The position numbers and the translations under genes were made by a program. A DNA stretch of 6,076 bases from NCBI GenBank assembly GCA_011391855.1, contig JAABPT010000110.1, forward strand, positions 1 through 6,076, in the 5' to 3' direction. Each line of letters opens with the position of its first letter. Position 1 is the stretch's first letter. The notes below the pieces were generated by a model. That model was not told where the DNA came from and did no database searches. It worked only from the letters and a program-made list of their open reading frames with translations. Shown here one piece after another: positions 6,028-6,076 of the stretch. The DNA comes from Burkholderiales bacterium. GTDB lineage: Bacteria; Pseudomonadota; Gammaproteobacteria; Burkholderiales; Burkholderiaceae_C.

Positions 6028-6076
6028 GCCGCGCTTGGTTTCTTCACGTGTTCGTCCTACCGACAACATTCCCCTT

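Larger units (their letters stand above)
5890..6076. other. Intergenic region downstream of holC, no gene seen
   Basis: No protein with family resemblance or a convincing start could be found on either strand. The minus-strand open frames here are tails of long GC-rich shadows of pepA and holC. The stretch holds a small inverted repeat (CGGCC at 5894-5898 with GGCCG at 5908-5912), a short repeated GGCCGGCGC (5928-5936 and 5947-5955), a 12-bp tandem repeat, a possible terminator and a possible promoter. The next gene on the plus strand probably starts just past the right edge. Confidence 0.6.

Noticed and set aside
1..6076. A mobile element, CRISPR array, toxin-antitoxin or defence system
   Set aside because: No transposase, integrase, repeat-spacer array or defence domain was seen; all genes are conserved housekeeping types with even base composition.

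Overview
The window looks like ordinary core chromosome from a high-GC betaproteobacterium, most likely Burkholderiales and probably close to Comamonadaceae. This rests on the strong G/C third-position bias, on protein sequences that resemble the Burkholderiales versions of LptF, PepA and CysB as I remember them, and on the gene order. No database search was possible. I see no mobile element, CRISPR array, tRNA, rRNA, or composition break that would suggest recent transfer.

Two gene blocks diverge from a 27-bp gap at 3914-3940. The leftward block (minus strand) reads lptF, lptG, cbiX, cysB, then a PLP-dependent aminotransferase that runs off the window at base 1. The genes overlap by 4 nt (lptF/lptG) or are separated by 5, 4 and 16 nt, so they look like one operon. 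LptF and LptG form the inner-membrane half of the lipopolysaccharide transport machine. CbiX is a short sirohydrochlorin chelatase, CysB is the LysR-type regulator of sulfur assimilation, and the aminotransferase resembles the methionine-preferring YbdL type. The operon therefore appears to join envelope biogenesis to a sulfur-related cluster: siroheme is the cofactor of sulfite reductase, whose genes CysB controls in enterobacteria.

The rightward block (plus strand) reads pepA (leucyl aminopeptidase), then holC (DNA polymerase III chi subunit) after a 50-nt spacer. The arrangement lptFG / pepA-holC is also found in E. coli, so it is an old conserved neighbourhood. The last 187 bases (5890-6076) hold no gene I can support. 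They contain a perfect 12-bp tandem repeat, a possible terminator hairpin, and a possible promoter for a gene beyond the right edge; these signals overlap.

I did not find a new biological system. The points most worth a second look are the very compressed divergent lptF/pepA control region, where each gene's best -10-like hexamer covers the other gene's start codon; the coupling of LPS export genes to siroheme and sulfur control genes; a hairpin that ends on the holC start codon; and the overlapping signals at the right edge.
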